Source: CAZDBA01 sp965224765 (lineage in GTDB: Bacteria > Planctomycetota > Planctomycetia > Pirellulales > Pirellulaceae). From it: DNA of 64,000 bases. A program made the translations under genes and the position numbers. Positions 8,763 through 18,030 of this stretch are shown here, in pieces. The notes beneath the pieces are model-generated. The model saw nothing but the letters and a program-made list of their open reading frames with translations, ran no database searches and was not told the DNA's origin. Positions within the stretch are counted from its first letter, which is position 1. Every line of letters begins with the position of its first letter. Where the stretch lies: the NCBI GenBank assembly GCA_965224765.1, contig CBDDAC010000015.1, positions 1-64,000 on the forward strand, given 5' to 3'.

Positions 8763-10217
8763 ATGAATCCGCAATCCACACCAACTTCGTCCATCACACC
8801 TCAGCTAAGTCCCGCAATACCGACTGTGGACTTTGAGTTATTGATGCGGCAAACACTTCTTGAGAATATGCGAGAAGGCATGGTTTGCGTAGACAGGAAC
8901 CTAAAAATTACCGCGTGGAACAAATCGGTTGAGAACATGACGGGGCTCAACACCAGCGCCATGATTGGAGAAACGGTCACGCCGGGCATTTTCAGAATGC
9001 AGGACAAGACGCTGGGCAACATCAGTGATGCAAACTGCCCCTTCCTCAGCTGTTTGACTTCCGGCAAATCATTGCAAAGAACGTTGGTCATTTCGGGACG
9101 CAGTGGCCGTGAATCCGAAATCGAGTTTTCTTTTCAGCCGATTCGAAACTCAGCGGGTTGCATCTTGGGCGCCATGGCTTTGCTGCATGACACGTCAGAG
9201 CAACTTGAACTACAGCGTCAACTCAATGAACTGTACATGAAAGCCGTTCTGGATCCGCTAACCCAAGTCGCCAACCGTGCAGAGTTTGAACGGCTTATCG
9301 AAGAATACGTACGATCTCACCGAGTTGCAAACATCAAATGCAGCATCATTATCTGCGACATCGACTTCTTCAAAGGCGTCAACGATAACTACGGGCACCA
9401 CATTGGCGATCAAGCGTTAATCGCATTCGCTCAACTCCTCAAACAGTTTGTACGAAAACAAGATTTTATCGCACGCTTTGGTGGCGAAGAGTTCGTTATT
9501 CTTTGCGCCGCCTGTGACGAAGATGCTGCGGTCAAGCGAGCCGAAGATATTCGTGTCCGCCTCGAAAAAACCCCACAGTCAATGCTAGACGGAAAGTGTA
9601 TTACCGCCAGCTTCGGTGTTTCTCAGTTAGAAAAAGACGACGATTCGACTTCGTTATTCGTTCGCGCTGACCATGCCCTACTCAAGGCCAAAGAAATGGG
9701 GCGAAACCGAGTCGTACGAGCTGACGTTAGCGCCATCGATGATGACGAAATCGGTTCGGGCGCGGATCAATCGATCACCGGCGTCAGATGGAGAAACATC
9801 AAAGGCAACACTCTCCATCTTCTGGAGTTTCAGACTCGCACTCCTCAAGAAGTCATGGTCGAGAAAATCCGTCGAATGCTTCCGGAAATCAATGGCGTGC
9901 TCACTTCCGCTTCGGAGCAACATGTTTCGATCAACTGCGAAGTTGAGTCGCCGGAAAACCCCGGACAAACCTCATCCTTTATTGTTGAAATCGACCTGCG
10001 AAAAGCCACGCCGGATGATTATTACTTCTCCGAAAATATCGAGACTTTCCTCAGGCTAATCGTTCAACCAGGTCGCTCAGGGTGGTTTCATCGAAACGAC
10101 AATTCATTGGCCGACACCGTTCTACGCACCGTCAGACAATACCTTGGCCTGTCTGAGGAATCGTGCATCGTGAAGGTTAACCGCGCTGTCAACAGTTCTG
10201 GTCGTGACGAGCCGTAG
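8763..10217 (+). CDS. PAS-GGDEF diguanylate cyclase
   Basis: The product is a predicted soluble cyclic-di-GMP synthase of 484 residues. A PAS domain spans roughly residues 25-150 (ENMREGMVCVDRNLKITAWN). It is followed by a GGDEF domain beginning DPLTQVANRAEFERLI. The active-site motif is intact as ARFGGEEFVIL, with GGEEF at residues 240-244. An inhibitory-site motif RKQD sits five residues upstream, in the standard place for product feedback. About 150 further residues after the cyclase domain have no family I recognise. A TTG at 8613 would extend the frame by 50 residues without adding a domain, so the ATG at 8763 was chosen. Two cysteines in the PAS region (DANCPFLSC) might bind a ligand or cluster, but this is speculative. 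Confidence 0.9.
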   Translation: MNPQSTPTSSITPQLSPAIPTVDFELLMRQTLLENMREGMVCVDRNLKITAWNKSVENMTGLNTSAMIGETVTPGIFRMQDKTLGNISDANCPFLSCLTSGKSLQRTLVISGRSGRESEIEFSFQPIRNSAGCILGAMALLHDTSEQLELQRQLNELYMKAVLDPLTQVANRAEFERLIEEYVRSHRVANIKCSIIICDIDFFKGVNDNYGHHIGDQALIAFAQLLKQFVRKQDFIARFGGEEFVILCAACDEDAAVKRAEDIRVRLEKTPQSMLDGKCITASFGVSQLEKDDDSTSLFVRADHALLKAKEMGRNRVVRADVSAIDDDEIGSGADQSITGVRWRNIKGNTLHLLEFQTRTPQEVMVEKIRRMLPEINGVLTSASEQHVSINCEVESPENPGQTSSFIVEIDLRKATPDDYYFSENIETFLRLIVQPGRSGWFHRNDNSLADTVLRTVRQYLGLSEESCIVKVNRAVNSSGRDEP

Positions 10218-10312
10218 GCGCCCCTTGCCCGTACGTTTCTGATTGGGTATCTTGCCAGATCAAAATCGCGACCATGCGATTGTTTATTGAAACGTTTTTT
10301 AAGGGTTCTCAC

Positions 10313-10921
10313 ATGGCTTACAGTCTGCCCGAACTTGGATACGCTTACGACGCGATCGAACCACATATCGACGCGCGGACGATGGAAATTCATCACACCA
10401 AACATCACAACGGCTACGTCACCAAAGTCAACGCGGCCCTCGATGGCACCGGACTCGAAGCCAAATCAATTTGCGAAATTTGCTCGGATCTTTCTGCCGT
10501 TCCCGAAGATAAACGAAATGCGGTTCGCAACAATGGCGGCGGACACTTCAACCATTCACTTTTCTGGAGCGTTATCGGACCCAACTGCGGTGGGCAACCC
10601 GAAGGCGAACTTGCCGACATGATCAACGCTGCCTTTGGAAGCTTCGACGCATTCAAAGAACAGTTCTCTGCAGCCGCTGGAACTCGATTTGGCAGTGGAT
10701 GGGCATGGCTGTCTCTTGATGGCGACAAACTCGTCGTTGAAAGCACCCCCAACCAGGACAACCCACTTATGGATGGCCGCAAACCAATTCTTGGTTTGGA
10801 CGTCTGGGAACACGCATACTACCTGCACTACCAAAACCGACGTCCTGACTATGTTGCCGCGTTCTTTAACGTTGTGAACTGGGCGGCCGTCACCGAAAAC
10901 CTGAATCAAGCACGTAGCTAA
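10313..10921 (+). CDS. sodA: Superoxide dismutase, Mn/Fe type (probably Mn)
   Basis: The enzyme converts superoxide to oxygen and hydrogen peroxide. The 202-residue protein begins MAYSLPELGYAYDAIEPH, the standard start of the family, so the ATG at 10313 was chosen over the longer frame from 10274. Metal ligands are visible in HHTKHHNGYV, in GGGHFNHSLFW, and in the closing GLDVWEHAYYLHYQNRRPDY (Asp and His). The segments GGGHFNHS and NQDNPL resemble manganese enzymes more than iron enzymes, but a cambialistic enzyme cannot be excluded. No signal peptide is seen, so it is cytoplasmic. It is followed by a clear terminator. Confidence 0.95.
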   Translation: MAYSLPELGYAYDAIEPHIDARTMEIHHTKHHNGYVTKVNAALDGTGLEAKSICEICSDLSAVPEDKRNAVRNNGGGHFNHSLFWSVIGPNCGGQPEGELADMINAAFGSFDAFKEQFSAAAGTRFGSGWAWLSLDGDKLVVESTPNQDNPLMDGRKPILGLDVWEHAYYLHYQNRRPDYVAAFFNVVNWAAVTENLNQARS

Positions 10922-10954
10922 ACCCACCAAGCCATTCAATCGACGACTTACATC

Positions 10955-10981
10955 AGGCTCGGCATTTTGCCGAGCCTTTTT
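10955..10981 (+). terminator. Rho-independent terminator after sodA
   Basis: A hairpin with stem AGGCTCGGC / GCCGAGCCT (10955-10963 and 10969-10977) and a five-base loop ATTTT is followed by a run of T. It lies 34 bp after the sodA stop codon. Confidence 0.9.
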
Positions 10982-11264
10982 CTTGCGCCATTTGACAAAC
11001 TCACGTTTGCCCCTCGTCGGTGACCCAACACCAAACCACCATCGAGTGTTGGCTTTCATCCATAAAATCTGCTTGCATTGCAATCAAAACGCCTGATCTT
11101 GCTAGCAAGATTGCAAATGTTCCGTCGCATTCAACAAAAATGATCAGATAAAAGAAACTGGTCAGGCCGATATTGACGACGAAAAAGAGGACTTCTACTA
11201 TTCGCCGGATTTCGCATGGCGAGCTGCGCGCCGATTGGCAGTAATACAAAAGGAAAGTTTAGGC

Positions 11265-12806
11265 ATGACTATAAGCCAAAACACAACTTCGTTCGCACTG
11301 TTGTTTGCAGTGACATTGTCAATTCTATCTTCGACAGGGTGCAAGATGGGTGCATTTCCCAAAATGCCCGAGATGCCATTCCTGAAGAAGGATAGTTTCA
11401 AACTGTCACGATCCAACAATGATACTGTCGCGCCACCATCGCGCACCTTTGATCCCAAGCCAAGTCATTTTGCGACCTTGGATTCAGGCGATGACCGTTC
11501 GTCTGGTCAAATGGCATCAAATGATGCTCGCCCAATCCGCAAACCCTACGATGTAGATGCAGGTGAACAGGCCAGTGCCAACGACTCATTCGGATTTCCC
11601 AATAACTCAAAGTCATTGACTGGAAATAATGAATTCAAGATGCCTGCCGCGGATCAGCTCCGCCAAGCCATGGACAACACCACCGAAAAAGCTCAGGGTT
11701 TTGCAGCATCTACGCAGCAAGCAGCTTCCGAGACTTTCAAGAACGCCCAAGATTTTGTCGCCAACAAATCCAATGACTTCGCTCCTCGCAGCTCGGTAGG
11801 AAACGGAAGTTTTGCACCGAAACAAAATCAGGATTTCCTGAACGAATCTGCAGCAATTGCACGCAACGTCACCCAAAATCAATCCGGCAACAACCAACCT
11901 AAGTGGAAAGACGATTTCTCGCTTCCCCAGCAAACAGCACCAAAATCAAATTCTATGGCCAACCGCTTAGGCGGAAGTGACTTTAAAGCATCCGTCCAAA
12001 AAGCAACTGATGACGTCAGAAAGAGCGTGACTGATTTCAATCAAAACGCATTGAATCGTGTCAATGATGGTTTCCGTGCAACACAACAGGCTGCGGGAGA
12101 CGTTGTTCAGAAAACTCAAGATTCGATCAATGGAGCCGGTCAACAATTCGCCGCAGCCAAGGGACAATTCGAACAGTCATGGCAAAACACGGTTGAGCAA
12201 GCAAGAATGGGCGCCAATGCGATAAGAAACGCCAATCCGCTTACACAAAACACTCCCAATTTGCAGCCAAGTATCCCGGGTGACTTTCGCCCCGCCAATA
12301 CGCAAGTTCAACCGATCGTCTCACCCAACAACAATCTACAGCAACAAGCGAATCAAAATGTCAAGCCAGCGCTGCCAGTCCAAAGATCAATCGAAGTGAC
12401 ACCGGAAGTGGAATATGCTCGTACACCAGCCGGAAATCCTCAGTTCGCCTCTACACAAGGCAACGCATTTCAAACGTCTCCATCTCAACAGATCGGAACC
12501 CCTTCTTCCGTAGCTCAACAACCCGCCGGCTCCAATCGAGGTTTCGTTGCAAACCCTACGCTTGTAAACGATCGGCAAACCAACTCGCCGTATCCCTCCA
12601 CCAATTTCAACTCATACGTCAACGCTGGACGCGAGCAAGTCTCCCAAGTCACTCCCATTGCGGAGCCCAACTCTCCAGCAAATCGCAATCCGGCGGCCTC
12701 AGGAATCTCCTCGGGTCCCAGAACAGCAAACCTGCCGAGCGAATTACTACGAGGAAACAGCAACTACGCGCCGGGCAGCGTCAAACAACTAACGCCGCTC
12801 AAGTAA
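11265..12806 (+). CDS. Large low-complexity lipoprotein, unknown function
   Basis: The 513-residue product starts with a signal peptide ending in a lipobox (LSSTGC), so it should be lipidated and tethered to a membrane. The rest is rich in Asn, Gln, Ser, Ala and Pro with no family I recognise. The middle contains several stretches of amphipathic-helix character rich in Ala and Lys, such as KAQGFAASTQQAASETFKNA, QKATDDVRKSVTDF and AAGDVVQKTQDSINGAGQQF, reminiscent of LEA-like or apolipoprotein-like helices. The C-terminal third is proline- and asparagine-rich and probably disordered. The ATG at 11265 was preferred over 11235 because the signal peptide starts there and AAAGGAAAG lies just upstream. 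Confidence 0.75.
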   Translation: MTISQNTTSFALLFAVTLSILSSTGCKMGAFPKMPEMPFLKKDSFKLSRSNNDTVAPPSRTFDPKPSHFATLDSGDDRSSGQMASNDARPIRKPYDVDAGEQASANDSFGFPNNSKSLTGNNEFKMPAADQLRQAMDNTTEKAQGFAASTQQAASETFKNAQDFVANKSNDFAPRSSVGNGSFAPKQNQDFLNESAAIARNVTQNQSGNNQPKWKDDFSLPQQTAPKSNSMANRLGGSDFKASVQKATDDVRKSVTDFNQNALNRVNDGFRATQQAAGDVVQKTQDSINGAGQQFAAAKGQFEQSWQNTVEQARMGANAIRNANPLTQNTPNLQPSIPGDFRPANTQVQPIVSPNNNLQQQANQNVKPALPVQRSIEVTPEVEYARTPAGNPQFASTQGNAFQTSPSQQIGTPSSVAQQPAGSNRGFVANPTLVNDRQTNSPYPSTNFNSYVNAGREQVSQVTPIAEPNSPANRNPAASGISSGPRTANLPSELLRGNSNYAPGSVKQLTPLK

Positions 12807-13134
12807 CGCAACCGATGCCAACCTCGGCCAGTCTGCTTTTACTAATGCATCCGGGCCGACGGATAAGTCCCAAAGCAACTTACGTTTTGCGGACCCAAAC
12901 ATTCCATTTTCTGTGTGACGGTTAACTCAAGAAGAAACTCACACGATAAAGCGTCCGTTGAAGCTTTCTGACCAGGCCTTATTGCGTCACAATCTTTGCA
13001 ACCCGAGATTTCGCCGGTCATCATATCAATCCAGTCCCGTTCCTTCTGGAACCCCAGGGCATCCATTGCTTGGGGCGGTCAACTCGATTGCCGCGTGCCA
13101 TTCCGGCACATCACTGCAAAGAATACCGTTTTCA
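12807..13134 (+). other. Gap between the lipoprotein and decarboxylase genes
   Basis: No gene, repeat or strong hairpin is seen. The decarboxylase frame stays open back to a TTG at 12958, but the extra 59 residues look non-homologous. The gap therefore presumably holds the decarboxylase promoter and leader. Confidence 0.4.
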
Positions 13135-14568
13135 ATGAAGATACCTGACTCCATCCAATCCGCTTACGATCCCGAAACTTTTCGCGACCAAGCCCATCAA
13201 CTTGTGGACTTCCTGGCGGACCAACTTGCCCACTCAATCGCAGAGGGTGGCGACCAAAAGACGATCAAGTATTTGACGCCCGACCAAGCGATCGCGAAAG
13301 TCGAAACACTGCCTGGCGGGAACCCATTCTTTGAGCAGGTCTGGCAGGATTGCATTCGACTGCATAATCCAAAATTCATGGGACATCAAATCATGCCGCC
13401 GCTCCCGATCTCTGCCTTGGCAGGGTTCTTTAGCGATATGCTCAATAACGGGATGGGCGTCTATGAAATGGGAATTGCCGGAACCGCCATTGAGCGAACG
13501 GTCATCAAACAGGTCTGCCAACGACTCGGATTTGATCAGAACGCTGACGGGATCCTGACCTGCGGTGGAAGTCTAGCCAACTTAACGGCAATGCTTGCCG
13601 CACGCAGCCACTGTTCGGCGGACAACGATTGGGACCAGGGCACCAAAAAGCAACTTGCCTTGATGGTCTCGGAGCAATCTCACTACTGCGTCGAACGAGC
13701 CGCCCGGATTATGGGCTGGGGAGAGGCCGGCGTGATCAAGATCCCTTCGGACAATCAATACAGAATGCGAACGGAGCTGCTTGAGTCAGAACTGGAAAAA
13801 GCAAAATCACGCGGCATCACACCGATCGCGGTTGTGGGAAGCGCCTGCTCAACCTCCACAGGATCGTTTGACGATTTGGAAGCCATCGGAGATTTTTGCC
13901 GGACCCGCAAACTCTGGTTTCACGTCGATGGTGCACATGGAGCCGCAAACGCGTTCTCCACCAAATACAAACACCTCGTCAAAGGAATTGCACTCGCCGA
14001 CAGCGTCACGCTCGATTTTCACAAAATGCTGATGACACCTGCCATCACCAGCGCATTGCTTTTTCGCGATGGAAACCAAAGCTACGGATCGTTCTCGCAG
14101 AACGCTGAATACCTGTGGGGAGAGTCAGACTCCGCAGAGTGGTTTAACTTGGCGAAACGCACTTTTGAGTGCACGAAAACTATGCTAAGCCTCAAGGTGT
14201 ACAGTATCATCGCGACTCACGGTTGGGAAATATTTGACGCCAACGTTTCTCGCCTGAACGACCTGGCCAAAACGTTCGCCAAAAAATTATCAGAATCGAA
14301 GGACTTTGAAGTCGCAGTCTCTCCTCAAACGAATATTGTTTGTTATCGTTTTTCAGGTGGAACGCCGGAAAGCAGGAATCAATTGAACAGCCAAATTCGC
14401 CAGCGTCTACTTGAGCAAGGCGACTTTTACATTGTACAGACGGTGCTTGATGAAACCGTCTGGCTGCGTTCAGCCATCTCAAACCCACTCACCGAGGAAA
14501 AACACTTTGATGAACTGCTCGACCAAATTCGCCGACTGGGGCAGGAAGCTTCAGGCACATCGAACTAA
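13135..14568 (+). CDS. PLP-dependent amino-acid decarboxylase, group II
   Basis: This is a fold-type I pyridoxal-phosphate enzyme of the family that includes aromatic amino-acid, glutamate and 2,4-diaminobutyrate decarboxylases. In the 477-residue protein the cofactor lysine is in SVTLDFHKMLMTP (Lys near residue 297). The cofactor-pairing aspartate is in WFHVDGAHGAANAF, and the glycine/serine-rich segment GILTCGGSLANLTAMLAAR contacts the phosphate. STSTGSFDDLEAIGDFC is another family landmark. The substrate cannot be read from motifs. The ATG at 13135 starts MKIPDSIQSAYDPETFRDQA, a typical N-terminus for the group. The biotin ligase gene follows 55 bp downstream and may be cotranscribed. Confidence 0.9.
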   Translation: MKIPDSIQSAYDPETFRDQAHQLVDFLADQLAHSIAEGGDQKTIKYLTPDQAIAKVETLPGGNPFFEQVWQDCIRLHNPKFMGHQIMPPLPISALAGFFSDMLNNGMGVYEMGIAGTAIERTVIKQVCQRLGFDQNADGILTCGGSLANLTAMLAARSHCSADNDWDQGTKKQLALMVSEQSHYCVERAARIMGWGEAGVIKIPSDNQYRMRTELLESELEKAKSRGITPIAVVGSACSTSTGSFDDLEAIGDFCRTRKLWFHVDGAHGAANAFSTKYKHLVKGIALADSVTLDFHKMLMTPAITSALLFRDGNQSYGSFSQNAEYLWGESDSAEWFNLAKRTFECTKTMLSLKVYSIIATHGWEIFDANVSRLNDLAKTFAKKLSESKDFEVAVSPQTNIVCYRFSGGTPESRNQLNSQIRQRLLEQGDFYIVQTVLDETVWLRSAISNPLTEEKHFDELLDQIRRLGQEASGTSN

Positions 14569-14623
14569 ACAAGACCGGCTTGAAAAAACAGTCCGCCAAC
14601 CATCAAGTGACTGACCAAATAAA

Positions 14624-15376
14624 ATGGAAAACGAATCGAGCACAATCTTTGATCTGGTATCGCTGCAACAAATTCCCTGGTTGAAATCCGTAACCTTCCA
14701 AGTCGAAATGGTCTCGACAAACGACGTTGGCCTGGAAATTCTGAAACAGAACCCCACGGATCTTCCCCGTTTGGTTTTGGCGGAAACGCAATCTGCAGGG
14801 CGGGGCAGGGGAAGCAATTGCTGGTCGACCTCAGAGGGCGCCCTGACATTCTCATTGCTTCTTGAACGAACCGAAATCCCACATCCACGACTCTCTCTTT
14901 TGGCCGGACTGAGCATCGCACGAAGCCTCGAGACGACGAGTAAACTTCTGCCTCAGCTCAAATGGCCCAATGATGTATTCGTTGGCGAAAATAAGATTGC
15001 AGGTATCCTGATTGAATCCAGTGCAAACGGAATCGTGATCGGAATGGGGATCAACGTCAACAATCGTCCGCTCGCTGAATGCTCAACCAGTATGCAACAA
15101 ATTGTTGAAAGACCGTTTCAACTTCAATCTGTTTTGACTCACGTGCTTGGCTGTTTCTTCGAGGCCATCGAAATTGCGGCCACCTCCCCTCAACAGCTTA
15201 TTGAACAGTGTCAAAGTTACATGCTCTATCTGGGGCAAAAAATCCGCCTTGATATCGGCAAGCAAGAGATCGTGGGGACTTTTTGGGGACTGGACGATTC
15301 AGGTGGATTGATCCTTGAAACGTCGACCGGAAGAGAAACAATCATTTCCGCAAAAAACATACGCCCCTTGGATTAA
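14624..15376 (+). CDS. birA: Biotin--[acetyl-CoA-carboxylase] ligase
   Basis: The enzyme activates biotin as biotinyl-AMP and transfers it to carboxyl-carrier proteins. The 250-residue protein has the BirA catalytic core: the biotin/AMP loop QSAGRGRGSNCWSTSEGAL, LKWPNDVFVGENKIAGILIE with the reactive region, and the strand VIGMGINVNN. A short C-terminal SH3-like domain follows (GQKIRLDIGKQEIVGTFWGL). There is no N-terminal helix-turn-helix, so this is a monofunctional ligase without the repressor activity of E. coli BirA. It lies 55 bp after the decarboxylase gene. Confidence 0.93.
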   Translation: MENESSTIFDLVSLQQIPWLKSVTFQVEMVSTNDVGLEILKQNPTDLPRLVLAETQSAGRGRGSNCWSTSEGALTFSLLLERTEIPHPRLSLLAGLSIARSLETTSKLLPQLKWPNDVFVGENKIAGILIESSANGIVIGMGINVNNRPLAECSTSMQQIVERPFQLQSVLTHVLGCFFEAIEIAATSPQQLIEQCQSYMLYLGQKIRLDIGKQEIVGTFWGLDDSGGLILETSTGRETIISAKNIRPLD

Positions 15377-15731
15377 GGGGACGCGTGTTTGGTGGCAATG
15401 GACACACAATTTGGTCCAGCTAAAACCAATGATCATCAATCTATCGAAGCTTGGATGACGAAGCGTCAACCGATTTCGCCAATTTGAATTAGGACCAAAC
15501 AGCACCTCATTGCCCCTTATTTGCCTTTGAAGTTGGCTTCAAGAGAGCTTGTGTCCTGATTGTTTCCGCAAATCCTTTTTCGCGAGTTGCTCACTGGAAA
15601 AGATCCTTGATAAAGGTAGACTATAGGTGCGAAAGGAAACGCGTCTAAGTCAGGTTGAAACCGATCTTTTGCCTCCACTTTTCAGGATGGCAACGCGTTT
15701 CTGAAACACGTTCTGTGGAAAGAGGAATACC
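15377..15731 (+). other. 355-bp gap upstream of a small protein gene
   Basis: No coding frame or repeat is supported here. A purine-rich AAAGAGGAA ribosome site lies at its right end, before the ATG at 15732. Promoter elements could not be assigned with confidence. Confidence 0.4.
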
Positions 15732-16064
15732 ATGCCACTTTTCGAAGTTGAAACTGATGCACATATAATCATCACTTGGGCCGAAGATGAGTCAATGGCG
15801 ACAACAGTTGCGGAGGATTCCTATCCGACGGAAAGCATTGTCCGGTTGACCAAACGTCCTCGTGATGCCTGGGTCATCTCCAAGGGTGTGCTTGGAATTG
15901 GAATTGCTGACAAGGCAGTTGACCCCTGTGCGGTTGCCAGAGACTGTTTGGAGAAAGCATCGGGTGATAAGGTGCACGCCATTCGCCTGTATATGCACGA
16001 AACAGGCAATGACTTGGAACAGTCACGCAAAGCCATTGAATCAAACATGCTGATGGGTTGGTAA
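15732..16064 (+). CDS. Small protein of 110 residues, unknown function
   Basis: I do not recognise the family. The product is a soluble, mildly acidic protein (MPLFEVETDAHIIITWAEDE at the start) with predicted mixed alpha/beta content and no signal peptide or membrane segment. A good ribosome site (AAAGAGGAA, about 6 bases before the ATG) and a strong terminator just downstream support it as a real, well-expressed gene. Two cysteines (DPCAVARDC) are present but form no known motif. Confidence 0.75.
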   Translation: MPLFEVETDAHIIITWAEDESMATTVAEDSYPTESIVRLTKRPRDAWVISKGVLGIGIADKAVDPCAVARDCLEKASGDKVHAIRLYMHETGNDLEQSRKAIESNMLMGW

Positions 16065-16097
16065 ACAAAATTACCAGCTCATTTTTTTTGATTCAAC

Positions 16098-16130
16098 AAA
16101 AAAAGGAACTCCCTCTGGAGTTCCTTTTTT
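16098..16130. terminator. Bidirectional terminator
   Basis: A 14-bp stem with four-base loop CTCT (left arm AAAAAAAGGAACTCC, right arm GGAGTTCCTTTTTT) has A and T runs on opposite sides. It can therefore serve both the small gene ending at 16064 on the plus strand and the convergent gene ending at 16161 on the minus strand. Confidence 0.93.
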
Positions 16131-16160
16131 ACTTGATCTTATCTGCTCAGAACTTCTTCC

Positions 16161-16679
16161 CTACCGAGGGTAGGAAGCCCCTCGGCCACCAGGTCTTCCG
16201 CCGGTTGCTGGCGCGGCCGATGTCGGGGCAGTCGCTGCGGTAACCGCAGCAATCGGACGAGCTCCCGCCTTGTAGGAAAGTACCAAAAGCTTGTTTCCTT
16301 TCGACGAATCAAAGGCCGATGGAAAACCGTCTTGGGAGAACGCAATCGTTAGCGAACCACTCTCCATTTTCCACTTGGCTTTTAAATTGCGACCGAGATC
16401 AGCGCCGCCATCAATCTTGACGATCAACTGATCCAAAGATTGACCCTCGGAAAACTCTCCTTTCGAGGTCAGCCCACCTGACTTAGCGGTAAATTTTCCT
16501 GAATTTTTCACATTCAACGTCATCGAAGCTAATACGTCAGTCGGTACTTCTTCTCCATTCATCATGCCTTTGGTCACATGCCATTCACCATTGAGAGTAG
16601 CAATCCCCTGGCAAAATCCATATTGTCCGACAGAACCAATAAAAAGAAAAACTGCGCTAATGAGAAGTTTTTGCAACAT
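16161..16679 (-). CDS. Secreted protein resembling the planctomycete TIGR03067 domain family
   Basis: The 172-residue product begins with a signal peptide (LLISAVFLFIGSVGQYGFCQ) and should be exported. The mature part starts ATLNGEWHVTKGMMNGEEVP and continues as a run of beta strands (FTAKSGGLTSKGEFSEG, LKAKWKMESGSLTIAF). This 'G-x-W ... G-x-x-V' opening and lipocalin-like strand pattern resemble the TIGR03067 domain common in Planctomycetes, but the match is by eye only. The C-terminus is low complexity (Ala, Thr, Pro, Gly, Arg). The longer frame from 16832 adds a charged stretch before the signal peptide and was rejected in favour of the ATG at 16679. Function is unknown. Confidence 0.7.
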   Translation of the reverse strand: MLQKLLISAVFLFIGSVGQYGFCQGIATLNGEWHVTKGMMNGEEVPTDVLASMTLNVKNSGKFTAKSGGLTSKGEFSEGQSLDQLIVKIDGGADLGRNLKAKWKMESGSLTIAFSQDGFPSAFDSSKGNKLLVLSYKAGARPIAAVTAATAPTSAAPATGGRPGGRGASYPR

Positions 16680-17091
16680 GGCGGATCCTATTTCAACCAA
16701 TGATAAATTCCTTTCATATTGTAAGTTGTCTGAAATTCTTCGTCCACAGTTTTTTTGCTGTCGCCGCCGTTTGGAGGCAGCTTGATGCGAACAAACCATT
16801 AACTTCAACCCAAACATGGCAATTCTCTTCAATTACACGCTTGTTTCGATAAATCATTGCCCATTATTCGACCACGGAAGAACAATTCCCCGTCTAGGAG
16901 AATCGACTCGGTTGTCTGGCACACACTCAACCCAATCAAAAACAATCGAAATTAGTTTCCAATAGAAATGAAACTGCACCGAATAGTAGAAATTGCTTAG
17001 GCAAGCTAAACTGAAACAGCCGTTTCACAATCAGCATTTGTGGAACCTGTTCGGTCAATGGAATTGCCGGAAATGTAGCCCGAGAGGTACT
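16680..17091. other. Divergent intergenic region
   Basis: This gap separates the secreted-protein gene (minus) from the ABC operon (plus) and should hold both promoters. No gene or repeat is visible. A GAGAGG ribosome site at its right end precedes the GTG start at 17092. Confidence 0.45.
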
Positions 17092-18030
17092 GTGGAAAGC
17101 TTGATCTCGCTTAAAAAAATCGTCAAAGATTACAAGACGATGCGCGCACTCAATGAAGTTGACCTGGAAATCAAGCCTGGGATCACCGGCTTGCTTGGTC
17201 CCAATGGCGCGGGAAAGTCAACTTTGATCAAGGTTCTTTTGGGCCTTGTTGATGTCACCGCGGGCTCGGGCGTCATGCTCGGCCATCAATTGGGCTCCGA
17301 TGGTCGCAAGATTCGCGCTAAAGTCGGCTATGTACCCGAAGACGATTGCTACATTCCAGGAATGAGCGGTGTCGAAGTGGTTCAGTTCTCCGCATGCCTG
17401 GCCGGTCTACCCTATGTGGAGGCATTGCGTCGCGCACACGAAATCCTTGATTTCTGTGGAATGAAGCAAGAGCGATATCGAAACATCGAAAGTTACTCGA
17501 CGGGCATGCGGCAAAAAGTCAAATTTGCCTCTGCCATTGTTCACGACCCCGAGTTTCTGATCCTTGACGAACCCACCTCCGGTTTAGACCCCGAAGAACG
17601 CGAGGCACTTTTGCAACGGATTCGCTACCTAGCAACGGAACTCGACAAACCCAAGTCCGTCTTGATTTCCACACACATTTTGCCGGATGTTCAAACAGTG
17701 TGTGATCAGGTCGTCATCATTTCGCAAGGAGAAATTCGGCGCAATGAAAGCCTGGAGTCACTCAGCAAACCCACTGCCCCGACAGTCACCGTCCGCGTCC
17801 TGGGCGATTCAACCAATTTCCTTCGGATGCTGGAACGCAGTGGAATGGAAGTCCAAACCGATTTCACAGGTGAAATTGTGATCGCCGGCAAAAGTAACTC
17901 CGTTGCCGAAGAGGTCTGGAGTATCGCTCAGAATGCGGGCGTATCAATCCAAAGTCTACATCCTGCCAGAAACTCCCTGGAAGAAATTTTCATCGAAACC
18001 GTCAAGGAGGCTGGGCATGCCACAACATGA
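17092..18030 (+). CDS. ABC transporter ATP-binding protein (first of two)
   Basis: This ATPase subunit of 312 residues powers an export-type ABC transporter. Walker A is GLLGPNGAGKSTLIKVLLGL, the signature is YSTGMRQKVKFA, and Walker B is FLILDEPTSGLDPEE. A Q-loop region reads VGYVPEDDCYIPGMSG. The C-terminal ~90 residues form the extra domain usual in ABC-2-type ATPases. GTG at 17092 was chosen because GAGAGG lies just upstream and because the longer frame to 16993 adds unrelated residues. It overlaps the next gene by 14 bp and starts a four-gene operon ending at 21099. Confidence 0.93.
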   Translation: MESLISLKKIVKDYKTMRALNEVDLEIKPGITGLLGPNGAGKSTLIKVLLGLVDVTAGSGVMLGHQLGSDGRKIRAKVGYVPEDDCYIPGMSGVEVVQFSACLAGLPYVEALRRAHEILDFCGMKQERYRNIESYSTGMRQKVKFASAIVHDPEFLILDEPTSGLDPEEREALLQRIRYLATELDKPKSVLISTHILPDVQTVCDQVVIISQGEIRRNESLESLSKPTAPTVTVRVLGDSTNFLRMLERSGMEVQTDFTGEIVIAGKSNSVAEEVWSIAQNAGVSIQSLHPARNSLEEIFIETVKEAGHATT

